From Marinobacter sp. F4218 (GTDB taxonomy: Bacteria; Pseudomonadota; Gammaproteobacteria; Pseudomonadales; Oleiphilaceae), in assembly GCF_019443085.1 (NCBI RefSeq), contig NZ_JAHZIL010000004.1, positions 496,001 through 560,000 on the forward strand: DNA of 64,000 nt. The letters are read 5' to 3'. The position numbers and the translations under genes were made by a program. Each line of letters opens with the position of its first letter. The first letter of the stretch is position 1. Below the pieces are notes generated by a model. That model was not told the origin of the DNA, made no database searches, and saw nothing but the letters and a program-made list of their open reading frames with translations. This document shows positions 63,234 to 64,000 of the stretch, piece by piece.

Positions 63234-64000
63234 GCGCGGACTGGCTGCAGAATCTGTCGGCCTGGCTCAGCGTGCACCCCGGCTGGCTGGCTATCGCCCT
63301 GTTCAGCACCGCCTTCGTTGAATCCCTGGCCCTTGCGGGTATCGTTGTGCCCGGGGTCGCCATTCTATTTGCGTTCGCGGCACTGGCCGGAAAAACCGGC
63401 ATGCCCCTGACGGAAACACTCATCTGGGCCGGCCTGGGCGCGATTGCCGGCGATACGCTCAGCTTTGCCCTGGGACGGAAACTCCAGGGTCGGCTGGATT
63501 CGGTCTGGCCGCTCAGCCGCTACCCAAAGCTCATTCGCAAGGGGAAGTCCTTCTTTCGTCAACACGGCGGCAAGAGTGTCGTCATAGGTCGCTTCGTTGG
63601 GCCCGTTCGCCCTGTCATCCCGCTCATTGCCGGCGCCCTGTGGATGCCCTGGCAACGGTTTCTCGCCTTCAATATCGCTTCGGCAATTGGCTGGGCGCCG
63701 GTATATATTCTGCCGGGCTTTCTGGTCGGAAGTGCACTGGCCAGCGAGATTCAGCCGCCCGCGCATTTTTACGCCGTGGTGGGGGTCAGTCTGGCGGTCA
63801 TGGTCGTGGTTTACCTGGTGCTGATACAGTTCCAGCTCGGACTCGGTCAAGGCAGCCGGTTTTACTCCTGGCTGGAACGACGGATGGCGACCTACGACGC
63901 TACCCACCGCTTCTGGCGACTGTATACCAATCACCGGCCGGACCGGGGTGGTGAGTTTCCCCTTCCCTCGCTAATGATGGCATTGGGGGCTTCCGGCTTA
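63230..64000 (+). CDS. DedA-family membrane protein, N-terminal part (runs off the window)
   Basis: 257 codons visible, open at the right edge. The DedA/VTT domain spans about residues 1-205: FVESLALAGIVVPGVAILF, GAIAGDTLSFALGRKL and the signature GRFVGPVRPVIPLIAGALWMPWQRFLAFNIASAIGWAPVYILPGFL. After the last DedA helix comes a hydrophilic stretch (ERRMATYDATHRFWRLYTNHRPD) and a new hydrophobic segment at the edge, which suggests the bifunctional DedA-plus-PAP2/LssY form. DedA proteins flip lipid carriers. Translationally coupled to the degenerate GGDEF pair. Confidence 0.88.
   Translation, partial: MSADWLQNLSAWLSVHPGWLAIALFSTAFVESLALAGIVVPGVAILFAFAALAGKTGMPLTETLIWAGLGAIAGDTLSFALGRKLQGRLDSVWPLSRYPKLIRKGKSFFRQHGGKSVVIGRFVGPVRPVIPLIAGALWMPWQRFLAFNIASAIGWAPVYILPGFLVGSALASEIQPPAHFYAVVGVSLAVMVVVYLVLIQFQLGLGQGSRFYSWLERRMATYDATHRFWRLYTNHRPDRGGEFPLPSLMMALGASGL

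Noticed and set aside
1-64000. CRISPR arrays, rRNA, insertion sequences, prophage genes
   Set aside because: No regularly spaced repeats, no rRNA-like stretches and no transposase, integrase or phage structural motifs were seen in any frame.

Overview
The window looks like a chromosomal segment of a moderately GC-rich marine gammaproteobacterium, most likely Marinobacter or a close relative. This is inferred from protein character and gene order (prs-rplY-pth-ychF; rpsF-rpsR-DUF2232-rplI-dnaB-alr; rnr-rlmB; proA-nadD-rsfS-rlmH-mrdA-rodA-rlpA-dacA-ybeD-lipB), not from a database search. No rRNA, CRISPR array, prophage or intact insertion sequence was seen. There are two tRNA genes: Met(CAT) at 3032-3108 and Leu(CAG) at 26257-26343.

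Layout. 1-3.1 kb: housekeeping block (prs 3' end, rplY, pth, ychF, tRNA-Met). 3.1-5.8 kb: variable stretch with a 46-codon orphan ORF, an Anr-boxed four-helix membrane protein, an EmrE-like pump and a class C beta-lactamase-fold esterase. 5.9-13.5 kb: metY, lipA, an RND/MMPL exporter, a Spy-like periplasmic protein, a YlqF-type GTPase, an AraC regulator and an Mpo1-like protein. 14.2-17.7 kb: fabB, an Fnr/Anr oxygen sensor with a near-consensus Fnr box in front of it, an RmlD-like reductase and a small unknown. 17.7-26.0 kb: minus-strand translation, replication and RNA block. 26.3-33.2 kb: Aer-type receptor, large hybrid histidine kinase and HD-GYP response regulator, then a decayed PAS-GGDEF gene and an AraC regulator. 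35.0-39.3 kb: an unusual six-gene operon (below). 39.4-46.5 kb: lipoprotein, acyl-CoA dehydrogenase, ubiX, mpl, pfp, glutaredoxin. 46.7-52.0 kb: chemoreceptor, YqaA, ABC1 kinase, diguanylate cyclase. 52.0-61.1 kb: cell-wall elongation and lipoate cluster with nadD and proA. 61.2 kb to the end: two tandem degenerate GGDEF membrane proteins translationally coupled to a DedA protein that runs off the window.

The most interesting system is the 35019-39337 operon. In order it encodes an unrecognised 212-aa protein, a small Ras-like GTPase (COG2229 type), a fusion of an ABC-type ATPase to a dual-specificity-type phosphatase, two Roadblock/LC7-type proteins, and a [2Fe-2S] ferredoxin-truncated globin-CxxC/CxxC fusion. 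A perfect Fnr/Anr box (TTGAT-CAGA-ATCAA) lies 81 bases before the first start codon, with a TATAAG -10 at suitable spacing. This suggests an oxygen- or NO-responsive GTPase switch induced when oxygen is low. Two more Anr-type boxes are present: a perfect one before the membrane protein at 3691 and one with a single mismatch before the fnr gene itself (15555). Together they outline a local Anr regulon.
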